Origin: Paradevosia shaoguanensis
GTDB lineage: Bacteria; Pseudomonadota; Alphaproteobacteria; Rhizobiales; Devosiaceae
NCBI RefSeq assembly: GCF_016801025.1
Contig: NZ_CP068983.1
Location: 3,588,501-3,652,500, forward strand
Length of the DNA stretch: 64,000 bases
Reading direction: 5' to 3'
The first letter of the stretch is position 1. Each line of letters opens with the position of its first letter. The notes below the pieces were generated by a model. It was not told the DNA's origin, made no database searches, and worked only from the letters and a program-made list of their open reading frames with translations. The position numbers and the translations under genes were made by a program. Positions 55,064-63,260 of the stretch are shown in pieces.

Positions 55064-56575
55064 CTAGAGCTTCGCCCGGATCATCTGATACGAATAGGCC
55101 GGCAGCTTCACCGACAGTCGGCCATCCTTGATCACCGCGCCGGTGCCCTTGGTCGGGGTCACTTCGTCGGGGTTCTTGGCCGTGTTCACCGCCTCGAGAT
55201 TGGCGTGCGTCATCACTTGGTGATCCACGATCGTGGCGCTGCCAAAACCTTCCAGCGCGATGTCGAGGTCGATCGCCTCATTTCCGTTCCGGTTCACCGC
55301 GAAGAAGGTTAGCGTGCCGTCCTCTTCGTTGTGGACGCCCGTCACGTCGGCATAGGGAACTCCCTTAACGTTTTCAGCGTCGTAGGTCGGGGAGTTCACA
55401 ACCAGATTCAGGGCAGTGCCGCGGCCGTAGATTGAAGCGAAGTAGTAGGGGTAGTAGATGGTCTGCCGCCAGGCCGCGCCCTTCGGGTCGGTCATGATCG
55501 GAGCGATCACGTTCACGAGCTGGGCAATACAGGCGATCTTCACCACGTCGGCGCGGCGGATGAAGGTGTTGAGGATGAGGCCGACCTGCAGCACGTCCTC
55601 GAAATTGTAGACGTCTTCCAGCAGCGCCGGGGCGTGCGGCCAGCCGTCATTGCCTTCCAGGATCTTACGGTCCTGCTGGTTGGAGTGATACCAGACGTTC
55701 CATTCGTCGAAGGAGATGTAGACGTCCTTCTTGGAACGCTTCTTGGCCTTGATGAACTGGATCACGCCGGCCACGGCGTTGATGTAGTTCTCCAGCTCGA
55801 TCGAGAGCGCCAGGTAGTTGCCGGTCTTCTTCTCGCGGTTGGCGAAATACATGTGCAGCGAGATGTAGTCGATCGCATCATAGGTGTGATCGAGCACCGT
55901 CGCTTCCCACTGCGGGTAGCTCGGCATCTTGGCGTTGGACGAGCCGCAGACGATCAGTTCGAGCGATTTGTCGAAGGCGCGCAGGGCCTTGGCGGTTTCG
56001 TTGGCCAGGTGGCCATATTCGTCGGCGCTCTTGTGGCCGACCTGCCAGGGGCCGTCCATCTCGTTGCCCAGGCACCAGAGCTTTACGTCCCACGGATCCT
56101 TGCGGCCGTTCTTGATGCGCAGGTCGCTCCAGTAGGAGCCGCCGGGATGGTTGACGTATTCGACGAAGTTGCGGGCCGCGTCGAGGCCGCGCGAGCCGAG
56201 GTTGACGGCCAGCATCATGTCGGTGCCGACGGTCGAGCACCAGTCGGCGAATTCGTGGATGCCTACGGCGTTGGATTCGGAGGTGTGCCAGGCGAGGTCG
56301 AGGCGAGTCGGGCGCTCTTCGCGCGGGCCGATGCCGTCTTCCCAGTTATAGGCCGAGACGAAGTTGCCGCCCGGATAGCGGACCATGGGAACGTTGAGGT
56401 CCTTGACCAGCTTGGCGACGTCGCCGCGCATGCCGTTCTTGTCGGCGGTGGGGTGATCCGGCTCGTAAATGCCGGTATAGATGGCGCGTCCGAGGTGTTC
56501 GAGAAACGCGCCATAAACGCGATCGTCGATCCTGGCGATCGAATAGTCCTTGTGCGCCGTCACCGTCGCCTTCAT
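55064..56575 (-). CDS. abfA: Alpha-L-arabinofuranosidase, GH51
   Basis: Releases arabinose from arabinan or arabinoxylan oligomers. 503 aa. Acid/base Glu172 in CLGNEMDGPW; nucleophile Glu291 in SFDEWNVWY. Conserved RYPGGNFVSAYNWEDG at the N-terminus and a C-terminal beta-sandwich. No signal peptide, so it acts on oligosaccharides taken into the cytoplasm. No arabinose transporter or isomerase is adjacent. Confidence 0.94.
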   Translation of the reverse strand: MKATVTAHKDYSIARIDDRVYGAFLEHLGRAIYTGIYEPDHPTADKNGMRGDVAKLVKDLNVPMVRYPGGNFVSAYNWEDGIGPREERPTRLDLAWHTSESNAVGIHEFADWCSTVGTDMMLAVNLGSRGLDAARNFVEYVNHPGGSYWSDLRIKNGRKDPWDVKLWCLGNEMDGPWQVGHKSADEYGHLANETAKALRAFDKSLELIVCGSSNAKMPSYPQWEATVLDHTYDAIDYISLHMYFANREKKTGNYLALSIELENYINAVAGVIQFIKAKKRSKKDVYISFDEWNVWYHSNQQDRKILEGNDGWPHAPALLEDVYNFEDVLQVGLILNTFIRRADVVKIACIAQLVNVIAPIMTDPKGAAWRQTIYYPYYFASIYGRGTALNLVVNSPTYDAENVKGVPYADVTGVHNEEDGTLTFFAVNRNGNEAIDLDIALEGFGSATIVDHQVMTHANLEAVNTAKNPDEVTPTKGTGAVIKDGRLSVKLPAYSYQMIRAKL

Positions 56576-56742
56576 CGAGGCCTCCTCCTCAAGTAATCCC
56601 GATGTTCTGATTTATATCATCGAGTGCGGTACATAAGGCGTGAGAGGCAGCGAAAGTCAAGCGCCTTCGGCGCGTTTGATCCAAAGAAGTATGGAGATGA
56701 AGAGGGGTGCCGGAGCCGCTGTCGGCTCCGGCGGAAAAGCGG

Positions 56743-57534
56743 TCAGGCGACCAGCTTGCGATAGAGGTGCCAGGTGGCGTGGCCGAGCACCGGTACGACG
56801 ACGGCAAGACCCACGAAGAACGGGATCGAGCCGATGGTGAGCAGCACCGCGACGATAAGGCCCCAGGCGAGCAGGGGGATCGGATTGGCCATGAAGGCCC
56901 GGACCGAGGTTTCGATCGCCGCGAAGGCCCCCACGTCGCGATCGAGCATCAGCGGAAAGGCGATGACCGTGGTGGCGAGCGTGACCAGCGCGAAGAGGAA
57001 GCCGACGCCGCAACCCCAGAGCATCAGCTGCCAGCCCTGCGAGGTGGTGAAGACCTCGCTGAGGAAGGCGGTGACCGAGGTCGGGGCGCTCATGCCGAAG
57101 GTTGCCTGGTAGATACTCTCGGCCGCTGCCAGCCAGAGATAGAAGATGGCGAAGATCATGATGCCGACGGCGATGATCGAGGGGAGAGCGGGCGAGCGCA
57201 TCACTTCGATCGCGTGGATCCAGGAGGTGTCCTGTCCCTGTTCCTTGCGTCGGCTGATTTCGTAAAGCCCTATGGCGGCTATGGGGCCGAGCAGGGCGAA
57301 GCCGGAGGCAAGCGGGAAGACCATGGGCAACGCATTGGCACCCGAGGACCAGATCGCCAGCGCGATACCGACTACTGCGTAGATGAGGCCGAGAAAGGCA
57401 TAGTGGGACGGTTTGTCCCAGAAGTCCGAAAGGCCCGCGCGCAGCACGTCCCTAAGGTCCGACATCTGGATCTTGCGAATTTGGGGGTGAGCCACAGCCT
57501 TGGTGGCACCGCCGATCACATGAAAGTCTGCCAT
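56743..57534 (-). CDS. DUF2189 membrane protein
   Basis: 263 aa from ATG 57534 with GAGGAG 7 nt upstream. Begins with a soluble region containing IRKIQMSDLRDVLRAGLSDFW, then about six hydrophobic helices (YAFLGLIYAVVGIALAIW, GFALLGPIAAIGLYEI and others). The family has unknown function and occurs across proteobacteria. It is a lone gene, divergent from the VOC gene. Confidence 0.88.
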   Translation of the reverse strand: MADFHVIGGATKAVAHPQIRKIQMSDLRDVLRAGLSDFWDKPSHYAFLGLIYAVVGIALAIWSSGANALPMVFPLASGFALLGPIAAIGLYEISRRKEQGQDTSWIHAIEVMRSPALPSIIAVGIMIFAIFYLWLAAAESIYQATFGMSAPTSVTAFLSEVFTTSQGWQLMLWGCGVGFLFALVTLATTVIAFPLMLDRDVGAFAAIETSVRAFMANPIPLLAWGLIVAVLLTIGSIPFFVGLAVVVPVLGHATWHLYRKLVA

Positions 57535-57771
57535 TGCTTGTCTCCTCACGAAGACAGGAACAACGGGTCGTGCGAAGAGCGCACCGTGGTGGCTGGTCAC
57601 ACGAAACCGCGTGCCTGCTAGAGGTTCACGTTAGCCGAAAAGTCCGGCTTTGTCCCTATGCGATGGTTTTGGCCCGTTTCAGCTTGTCGTGAGGGCTTTC
57701 GTTTGGCTCCGCTCACGGGGAGGCGTACAATCGCGGGCGTTGAGGGCAGGTGTCCAGCAAGGGAGGTTGCC

Positions 57772-58152
57772 ATGCTGACCGATCATCGTGCCTATGCCAC
57801 TATTCCCGCCGCCGACATGACCCGGGCCAAGGCCTGGTACAAGGACAAACTGGGGCTGTCTCCGTTCCGCGAAGACGAGACCGGCGCCATCTATCATGTG
57901 GGTGCGGGAACGGGCTTCCTGCTGTATCCGACGCCCAATGCCGGCAAGGCGCCCAATACGCTCATGTCGTTCGGGTCGTCGGACGTCGTGGCGGATGTGA
58001 AGGACCTCAAGCGCCACGGCGTCGTATTCGAGGAATACGACATGCCGGGCCTCAAGACGGTCGACTCGATCGCGAACATGGGCATCTATCACGCCGCATG
58101 GCTCCGCGACGCCGACGGCAATATCCTCGCCATCGGCGACGAGCCGAACTGA
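57772..58152 (+). CDS. VOC-family (glyoxalase/bleomycin resistance) protein
   Basis: 126 aa from ATG 57772 after GGGAGG. Two beta-alpha-beta-beta-beta units: TIPAADMTRAKAWYKDKLGLS and FGSSDVVADVKDLKRHGV, ending WLRDADGNILAIGDEP. Metal-ligand positions are partly kept. Single-domain size; probably dimeric. Enzymatic role unknown. Confidence 0.85.
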   Translation: MLTDHRAYATIPAADMTRAKAWYKDKLGLSPFREDETGAIYHVGAGTGFLLYPTPNAGKAPNTLMSFGSSDVVADVKDLKRHGVVFEEYDMPGLKTVDSIANMGIYHAAWLRDADGNILAIGDEPN

Positions 58153-58154
58153 GT

Positions 58155-58175
58155 TCCGCTCCTCTCGGGAGCGGA
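58155..58175. terminator. Stem-loop after the VOC gene
   Basis: TCCGCTCC (58155-58162), TCTCG loop, GGAGCGGA (58168-58175): 8 bp, 3 nt after the VOC stop and just before the convergent gene's end. No T-run, so terminator function is moderate. Confidence 0.5.
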
Positions 58176-58181
58176 CAGGAA

Positions 58182-58496
58182 TCAATCGCGGCGGAACACC
58201 AGGGCCGCGAGCAGGGCGACGGCGGCCAGCGCCGCGGCGGTCTGTAGCGGGTTGTCGCGCATCACCTGGCCGGCCGTATTGGCCTGGCCGCCGACATAGC
58301 GGGCTGCCGCGCGGGCGCGGTGGCCGACTTCCTCGCGCAGGTCGTGGCTGTTGAGCGAATGACGCATGTCCTCGAGCGAGGAGGAGATGGACGCGATCTG
58401 GCGGCCGAGCGAAGCGATCTGGTCGCTCATGTGCTCGGACAGGTCTTCGACGACATGTTCGGCCTGCCGGATCGGCTTGATGTTTGAGCTCGCCAT
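58182..58496 (-). CDS. Small tail-anchored protein, YqjD/ElaB (DUF883)-like
   Basis: 104 aa. An amphipathic helical region (about 10-80, SEHMSDQIASLGRQIASISSSLEDMRH) followed by RDNPLQTAAALAAVALLAALVF and a final Arg-Arg-Asp, which is the pattern of YqjD/ElaB inner-membrane proteins associated with ribosomes in stationary phase. Similarity is by pattern, so the assignment is tentative. Confidence 0.7.
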   Translation of the reverse strand: MASSNIKPIRQAEHVVEDLSEHMSDQIASLGRQIASISSSLEDMRHSLNSHDLREEVGHRARAAARYVGGQANTAGQVMRDNPLQTAAALAAVALLAALVFRRD

Positions 58497-58532
58497 GTTT
58501 CAACCCTCCTAGGCTTTGGCTTGGGCACCCGA

Positions 58533-59735
58533 CTAACTCGGGGCGGAGGGGCTTGGTTCCGTTGGTCGCCGTTCCTCGCTGCGCCGCCTTGCGGTCTGCG
58601 ACTGCCGCTCGAAAAAGGCCGAAAGCGCCGCCGGGCGATAGATCGGCCAATCCGCCGACGCAGTACGCGCGATGCGCGCCCGGCTGCTGGCGCCCAGATC
58701 TGCTTGTCGCCACGGCCCTTTCCGCGCGCCGCGCCGGTAGATGATCTCCGTCCAGCTTTTCGGAGCCGTCATGTTGTGAAGGGGTGCGAAGTCGTCGCGC
58801 TCACCAGCATACGCCTTGAGTGCCGCACGATCGAAGGCGAGACCCTGCCGGCTGGCGCCGTCCATGATCCAGACCAGCGGGGAGGCCGATAGCCCCGTAA
58901 TGTCGCCACCGCCACCCACCGAGCCGTGGTCGCCCGGAAACCAGAGCTGATGGTAATTGCCCGCACGGCCTTCGATGCGGTTGAGGTCGTCGACATTGTC
59001 CCACAGCGCCGGCTCGAAGCTCAGCCGATCCTCGTCGATCGCCACCGCATGACGCGCCGCTTCGACGATGCTCGACAGCGCCGCGTCATGGAACTGGTAC
59101 TTGGCCGCGGTCCGGAAGATACGCTCGAGCAGCAGGTATCTGGGCATGCCGAGCGCGCCCACCGTATCCCAGACGCCCAGATATTTGAGCGTGAAGAGCG
59201 GCTGGTTGGTCAGCGCTGCCGGCACACCCAGCGCCTGCCGGAACGCCCGGTCCTCGGGCTTCATGATGATGTCCTGCGAGTTTTCCAGCCGGAACTGCTG
59301 CGCCCGCTCCATGTCCGGATGCGCCTCGGGCGAATTGTCCTTGTAGAACTTGAAGGCCTCTTCGACCTTGTCGAGCCTATCGCGGGTGACGATCCCGCAT
59401 TTGCGGATGAGACCGGCCAGCGAGCGCGCCGTGAAGGCGCCGCGCGAAAAGCCGAAGATATAGATTTCATCGCCTGGATCGTAGTTGAAAACGAGGAAGC
59501 GGTAGGCCGCCGCGATCTTGTCGAAGAGCCCCCAGCCGAAGGCTCCGGCGAGCGTGCGTTCGAGTGCCTGGTTGATGAGGAAGGTCGTGCCGACCCCCTC
59601 GTCGTAGTAGGTCACCTGAGGCACGCCGTCCGTGCCGTATGGCAGCACCGAACGGGCCGCCAGCACCACATTGGTCGGGTGTTCGGCCGATAGCCGGTTC
59701 CAGGTGCCGTCGCAGAAGACTGCCAGCCGCTTCAT
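58533..59735 (-). CDS. DUF2235 (Tle1-like) alpha/beta hydrolase
   Basis: 400 aa. N-terminal MKRLAVFCDGTWN and the nucleophile elbow GFSRGAFTARSLAG with Ser97 match DUF2235, the fold of type VI phospholipase effectors of the Tle1 group. The usual histidine and aspartate partners lie later in the chain (for instance LWFPGDHGSVGGGG). There is no VgrG, PAAR or immunity gene beside it, and many stand-alone DUF2235 proteins are cytosolic hydrolases of unknown role. Confidence 0.88.
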   Translation of the reverse strand: MKRLAVFCDGTWNRLSAEHPTNVVLAARSVLPYGTDGVPQVTYYDEGVGTTFLINQALERTLAGAFGWGLFDKIAAAYRFLVFNYDPGDEIYIFGFSRGAFTARSLAGLIRKCGIVTRDRLDKVEEAFKFYKDNSPEAHPDMERAQQFRLENSQDIIMKPEDRAFRQALGVPAALTNQPLFTLKYLGVWDTVGALGMPRYLLLERIFRTAAKYQFHDAALSSIVEAARHAVAIDEDRLSFEPALWDNVDDLNRIEGRAGNYHQLWFPGDHGSVGGGGDITGLSASPLVWIMDGASRQGLAFDRAALKAYAGERDDFAPLHNMTAPKSWTEIIYRRGARKGPWRQADLGASSRARIARTASADWPIYRPAALSAFFERQSQTARRRSEERRPTEPSPSAPS

Positions 59736-59848
59736 CGAAGTCCCCTCCAGCCCCGCTCCATACTGCAGGTTTTCCGGGCGTTTGGGGAGAGGGCAGTGCC
59801 TGCAGGCTATCCACGCTGCCGCTCATTTCGGCAGCGATTTGCCCAAAG

Positions 59849-59913
59849 TTTAGTCCCACTAAAATCGGCTTGACAGTCGGGTTTTTCAGGTCCCAAGTTT
59901 AGTATGACTAAAC
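59849..59913. promoter_or_regulatory. Two inverted repeats upstream of the XRE-cupin gene
   Basis: Site 1: TTTAGT-ccc-ACTAAA (59849-59863). Site 2: GTTTAGT-atg-ACTAAAC (59897-59913). Their centres are 49 bp apart. A TTGACA at 59870-59875 lies between them. Site 2 ends 10 nt before the start codon and overlaps the likely transcription start. The identical half-site suggests binding by a single regulator, most simply the product of the adjacent gene. Confidence 0.72.
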
Positions 59914-59923
59914 AGAGGATGGT

Positions 59924-60541
59924 ATGAGCGACGAGTTTGCCGCCCAGATCGAGAGCGAAACCTACCCGATGGGGCACCGGCTGCGTGAGCGCCGGGTCGA
60001 TATCGGACTCACCCTCAAGCAGGTGGCGGACGGCGCTGGCCTTTCGGTCGGCTTCATTTCCCAGGTGGAGCGCGGCATCACCATGCCCTCGCTCTCTTCG
60101 CTCGTGTCCATCTGCAAGGTGCTCAAGACCGACGTCAGCACCTATCTCCAGCAGCCACGCAACCAGAGCCGCCTGTCCCGGCATGGGCAGCGCGAGGTCT
60201 ATTCGCTGGTCAATGCCAGCACGCGCATGGGAGCGCAGCCGATCACCTATGAACGGGTATCGAGCAATTTTCCCGGCCGCCACATGCATTCGGTGCTCAT
60301 GAACATCCCGCCCGGCTACAAGTCCGAGAGCATCTCGCACGATGGCGAGGAGATGCTCTACGTGCTCTCGGGAGAGGTCACGAGCATCGTCAACGACAAT
60401 CACGCAATTCTGCAGGTGGGCGATGCCGAGCATTTCCCGTCCACGCATCCCCATTCGGTCTGGAACCACACGCAGTCCATGGCTGTGGCGCTCTGGGTCG
60501 GAACACAGGAATTGTTCGGCGAGGAACCGTCGGACGACTAA
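59924..60541 (+). CDS. XRE-family regulator with C-terminal cupin domain
   Basis: 205 aa. HTH about 15-75: LRERRVDIGLTLKQVADGAGLSVGFISQVERG. Cupin about 115-195: ISHDGEEMLYVLSGEVTSIVNDN and LQVGDAEHFPSTHPHSVWNH, a likely ligand pocket. This SutR/PuuR-like architecture commonly controls amine, amino acid or peptide use. AGAGGA precedes the ATG. Located just upstream of a family-5 ABC importer, which it probably regulates, through the TTTAGT...ACTAAA sites. Confidence 0.92.
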   Translation: MSDEFAAQIESETYPMGHRLRERRVDIGLTLKQVADGAGLSVGFISQVERGITMPSLSSLVSICKVLKTDVSTYLQQPRNQSRLSRHGQREVYSLVNASTRMGAQPITYERVSSNFPGRHMHSVLMNIPPGYKSESISHDGEEMLYVLSGEVTSIVNDNHAILQVGDAEHFPSTHPHSVWNHTQSMAVALWVGTQELFGEEPSDD

Positions 60542-60591
60542 CCACGTCGGCTGCAAAGGCCGCGAACTGGAAGGCTCAAGGAAGGAAAACC

Positions 60592-62172
60592 ATGAAGACA
60601 ATCAATCGGGCGATTGCTGCCGCGGCGCTGGCCGCGACCGCGCTGACCGCCGTTGTATCCGCCGCGCAGGCCGAAACCGTGCTGCGCCTCGATGAAGTGC
60701 CGGTCGGCGAGCTCGACCCGGCCAAGGCGTCGGACTATGCCGACTCCATCCTGATGTTCAACGTCTACGACACGCTGGTCTTCGCCGGTCAGGGCAAGCC
60801 GGGCATGGTGCCCGATCTTGCTTCGAGCTGGGAGACGGACGGCACCTCGTTCACATTCAAGCTGCGCGACGACGTCAAGTTCCAGAGCGGCAATCCCTTC
60901 ACCTCGGCCGACGTGGTCTATTCGCTTGAGCGCATGAAGGCGCTGGGGCAGGGCCTTTCCTACCTCTTCGAGGACGTGACCGGGGCGGAAGCCGTTGACG
61001 AGCACACCGTCAAGTTCACCCTCGCCAAGCCCTATGCTCCGTTCCTCGCCGCGCTCGTGCGCCTGCCGATCGTGGACAAGAAGCTGGTCGAAGAGAACAC
61101 CACGGGCGACGATTGGGGCCAGGCGTATCTCTCGACCCATTCGGCCGGTACGGGCGCTTACTCGGTAACGTCGCACAATCCGCAGTCCGAAACCGTGATG
61201 GCCAAGAACCCGTCCTACTTCCAGGAGATGGATGCGGCGGCTCCCGACACCGTGCGCCTGCGCTATGGCCTCGAAGCCGCAACCGTGCGCACCCTGGTCG
61301 CTCAGGGCGAGCACGACATCACCTCGCAGTGGCTGCCGCCCGAAGTGCTGGCCTCGCTGGCCAAGGAGGGCAACCAGCTTCTCACCGAGCATGGCAACGG
61401 GGCGTTCTACATCAAGCTGAACACCGCCAAGGCGCCGTTCGACGACGTCAACTGCCGCCTGGCCGTGTCCAATGCGTTCGACTACCAGTCGGCGCTCAAG
61501 CTCATCGCCGTGACCCCGGAAGTGTCGCAGGGCAAGGTGCCGACCGGCGCCATTCCGGCCCAGATGCTCGGTGGTTTCCCCGATGGCGAGCCGCTGAAGC
61601 AGGATCTGGCCAAGGCCAAGGAATTCCTGTCGCAGTGCAAGTACAACCCGGCCGACACCGAGGTCGAAATCTCCTGGATCGCCGAAGTGCCGATCGAGGA
61701 GCGTTTCGCTCTGCTGCTTCAGGCCAACATGCAGCAGCTCGGCTTCAAGTCCAAGATTACCAAGATGCCCTGGGCGCTGTTCGTGGATGCCGTGACCAAG
61801 CCGGAGTCCACGCCCAACGTATCGCAGGTCAACGTGGCCTCGGTGACCGGTGACCCGGATACGCTGCTTTACGGCATGTATCACTCCTCGGCCGCGGGCA
61901 CCTGGCAGTCGCCGGAATACCTCAAGGACGAAGAAGTCGACAAGCTCCTCGACCAGGGCCGTGCGGCCACCAGCGAAGAAGAGCGTGCGGCTGCCTATAC
62001 GGCGCTCAACAAGCGCCTGATGGAAATCGCGCCCTCGATCTACGCCTATGACTCGCAGGCCGTGTTCGCTGCGTCCAACCGCGTCAAGGTTCCGGCTTTG
62101 AGCGATGACAGCAAGCGCATCTCGCTGGACAGCGCCGGCTTCCAGTTCCGCCTGATGGAAATGCAGCCGTAA
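60592..62172 (+). CDS. Family-5 ABC substrate-binding protein (peptide/nickel class)
   Basis: 526 aa with a signal peptide (INRAIAAAALAATALTAVVSAAQA). Binding-protein family 5 features: DEVPVGELDPAKASDYADS, FNVYDTLVF, VPDLASSWETDGTSFTFKLRDDVKFQSGNPFTSADVVYS. Ligands of this class include di- and oligopeptides, opines, glutathione and sugars; the ligand is not resolved here. First gene of the importer operon, 51 nt after the XRE-cupin gene. Confidence 0.92.
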   Translation: MKTINRAIAAAALAATALTAVVSAAQAETVLRLDEVPVGELDPAKASDYADSILMFNVYDTLVFAGQGKPGMVPDLASSWETDGTSFTFKLRDDVKFQSGNPFTSADVVYSLERMKALGQGLSYLFEDVTGAEAVDEHTVKFTLAKPYAPFLAALVRLPIVDKKLVEENTTGDDWGQAYLSTHSAGTGAYSVTSHNPQSETVMAKNPSYFQEMDAAAPDTVRLRYGLEAATVRTLVAQGEHDITSQWLPPEVLASLAKEGNQLLTEHGNGAFYIKLNTAKAPFDDVNCRLAVSNAFDYQSALKLIAVTPEVSQGKVPTGAIPAQMLGGFPDGEPLKQDLAKAKEFLSQCKYNPADTEVEISWIAEVPIEERFALLLQANMQQLGFKSKITKMPWALFVDAVTKPESTPNVSQVNVASVTGDPDTLLYGMYHSSAAGTWQSPEYLKDEEVDKLLDQGRAATSEEERAAAYTALNKRLMEIAPSIYAYDSQAVFAASNRVKVPALSDDSKRISLDSAGFQFRLMEMQP

Positions 62173-62187
62173 CGGTTCCAACCTTTC

Positions 62188-62215
62188 GGATCGGCCCCCT
62201 TGGCGGGGCCGGTCC
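62188..62215 (+). terminator. Stem-loop between binding-protein and permease genes
   Basis: GGATCGGCCCC (62188-62198), CTTGGC loop, GGGGCCGGTCC (62205-62215), 11 bp with one T-G pair, no T-run. Such elements between the first two genes of ABC operons usually protect the upstream transcript end and lower permease expression. Confidence 0.65.
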
Positions 62216-62234
62216 GGGTCTTTGAAAGCGCAGC

Positions 62235-63260
62235 ATGTCACCCGTCATCCGTGTTCTGCTCCAGCGCATCGGGACATCGATCCTGGTGTTGTTCGGAGTG
62301 TCGATCCTGATCTTTGCCATCGCGCGGGTCATTCCCGGCGATCCGGCGCGTATCGCGCTGGGCCCCAATGCGACTGCGGAGGCGGTTGCGAACCTGCGCG
62401 AGCAATTGCACCTCAACGACAACATCGTGGTGCAATACGGCTATTTCCTCGCGGACCTCTTCCGCGGGAATCTCGGCATCTCGCTCTATACCAACCGTCC
62501 GGTGACGACCGACCTCGCGCAGTTCCTGCCGGCGACGTTCGAGCTCATCATCGTGGCCGGCATCATGATGATCGGCCTTGGCCTGCCGCTGGGCATCCTG
62601 GGCGCGCGCTACCGCAATACGTTCGTGGACGGGCTGCTGCGGGTGGTGTCGCTGCTGGGTGTCTCGGCGCCGAGCTTCGTGTGGGCGGTGGTGCTCATGC
62701 TGCTCTTCGCCTATTTCCTGCCGCTGTTCCCGATCGCAGGCCGGCTCAATGACGCCTTCGTCGTTCCGCAGGTCACAGGCTTCATGCTGGTCGATACGCT
62801 GATCGCGGGGAATATCCCGGCGTTCCTCGACGCCCTGCGCCACATCATCCTGCCGGCCTTCGCGCTGGCGCTGAGCGGCATCGGGCAGGCGGCGCGGCTG
62901 ACGCGCGCCAACATGATCGAGACCTACGACAAGCCCTATATCGAGATGGCCGAGGCCTTCGGCTTCCCGAGCGCCAGGATCGCCAAGAAGTATGCGTTCA
63001 AGCCCTCGCTCATTCCGTCGCTGACCATTATCGGTCTCGACTTCGCCTCGATGCTGGGCAGCGCTTTCCTGGTCGAGGCCGTGTTCGCCTGGCCGGGGCT
63101 GTCGCGCTACGGCGTGCAGGTGATCCTGCGCAAGGACCTCAACGCCATCGTGGGCACGGTGCTGGTGATCTCGCTCGTGTTCCTCATCGTCAACATCATC
63201 GTGGACCTGCTGATCGCGTTCATCAATCCGCGCATCCGCCTGTCGCAGAGGTCGCAGTGA
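62235..63260 (+). CDS. ABC importer permease, DppB/OppB type
   Basis: 341 aa. Typical N-terminus IRVLLQRIGTSILVLFGVSIL, EAA loop EMAEAFGFPSARIAKKYAFKPSLIPSLTIIGLDFAS and final helix. Its TGA overlaps the next gene's GTG start. Confidence 0.92.
   Translation: MSPVIRVLLQRIGTSILVLFGVSILIFAIARVIPGDPARIALGPNATAEAVANLREQLHLNDNIVVQYGYFLADLFRGNLGISLYTNRPVTTDLAQFLPATFELIIVAGIMMIGLGLPLGILGARYRNTFVDGLLRVVSLLGVSAPSFVWAVVLMLLFAYFLPLFPIAGRLNDAFVVPQVTGFMLVDTLIAGNIPAFLDALRHIILPAFALALSGIGQAARLTRANMIETYDKPYIEMAEAFGFPSARIAKKYAFKPSLIPSLTIIGLDFASMLGSAFLVEAVFAWPGLSRYGVQVILRKDLNAIVGTVLVISLVFLIVNIIVDLLIAFINPRIRLSQRSQ

Noticed and set aside
58533-59735. Type VI secretion effector module
   Set aside because: DUF2235 stands alone without VgrG, PAAR, adaptor or immunity genes.
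59870-59898. Full sigma-70 promoter between the XRE-cupin operators
   Set aside because: TTGACA is perfect, but no acceptable -10 hexamer lies 16-18 nt downstream, so I report only the operators.
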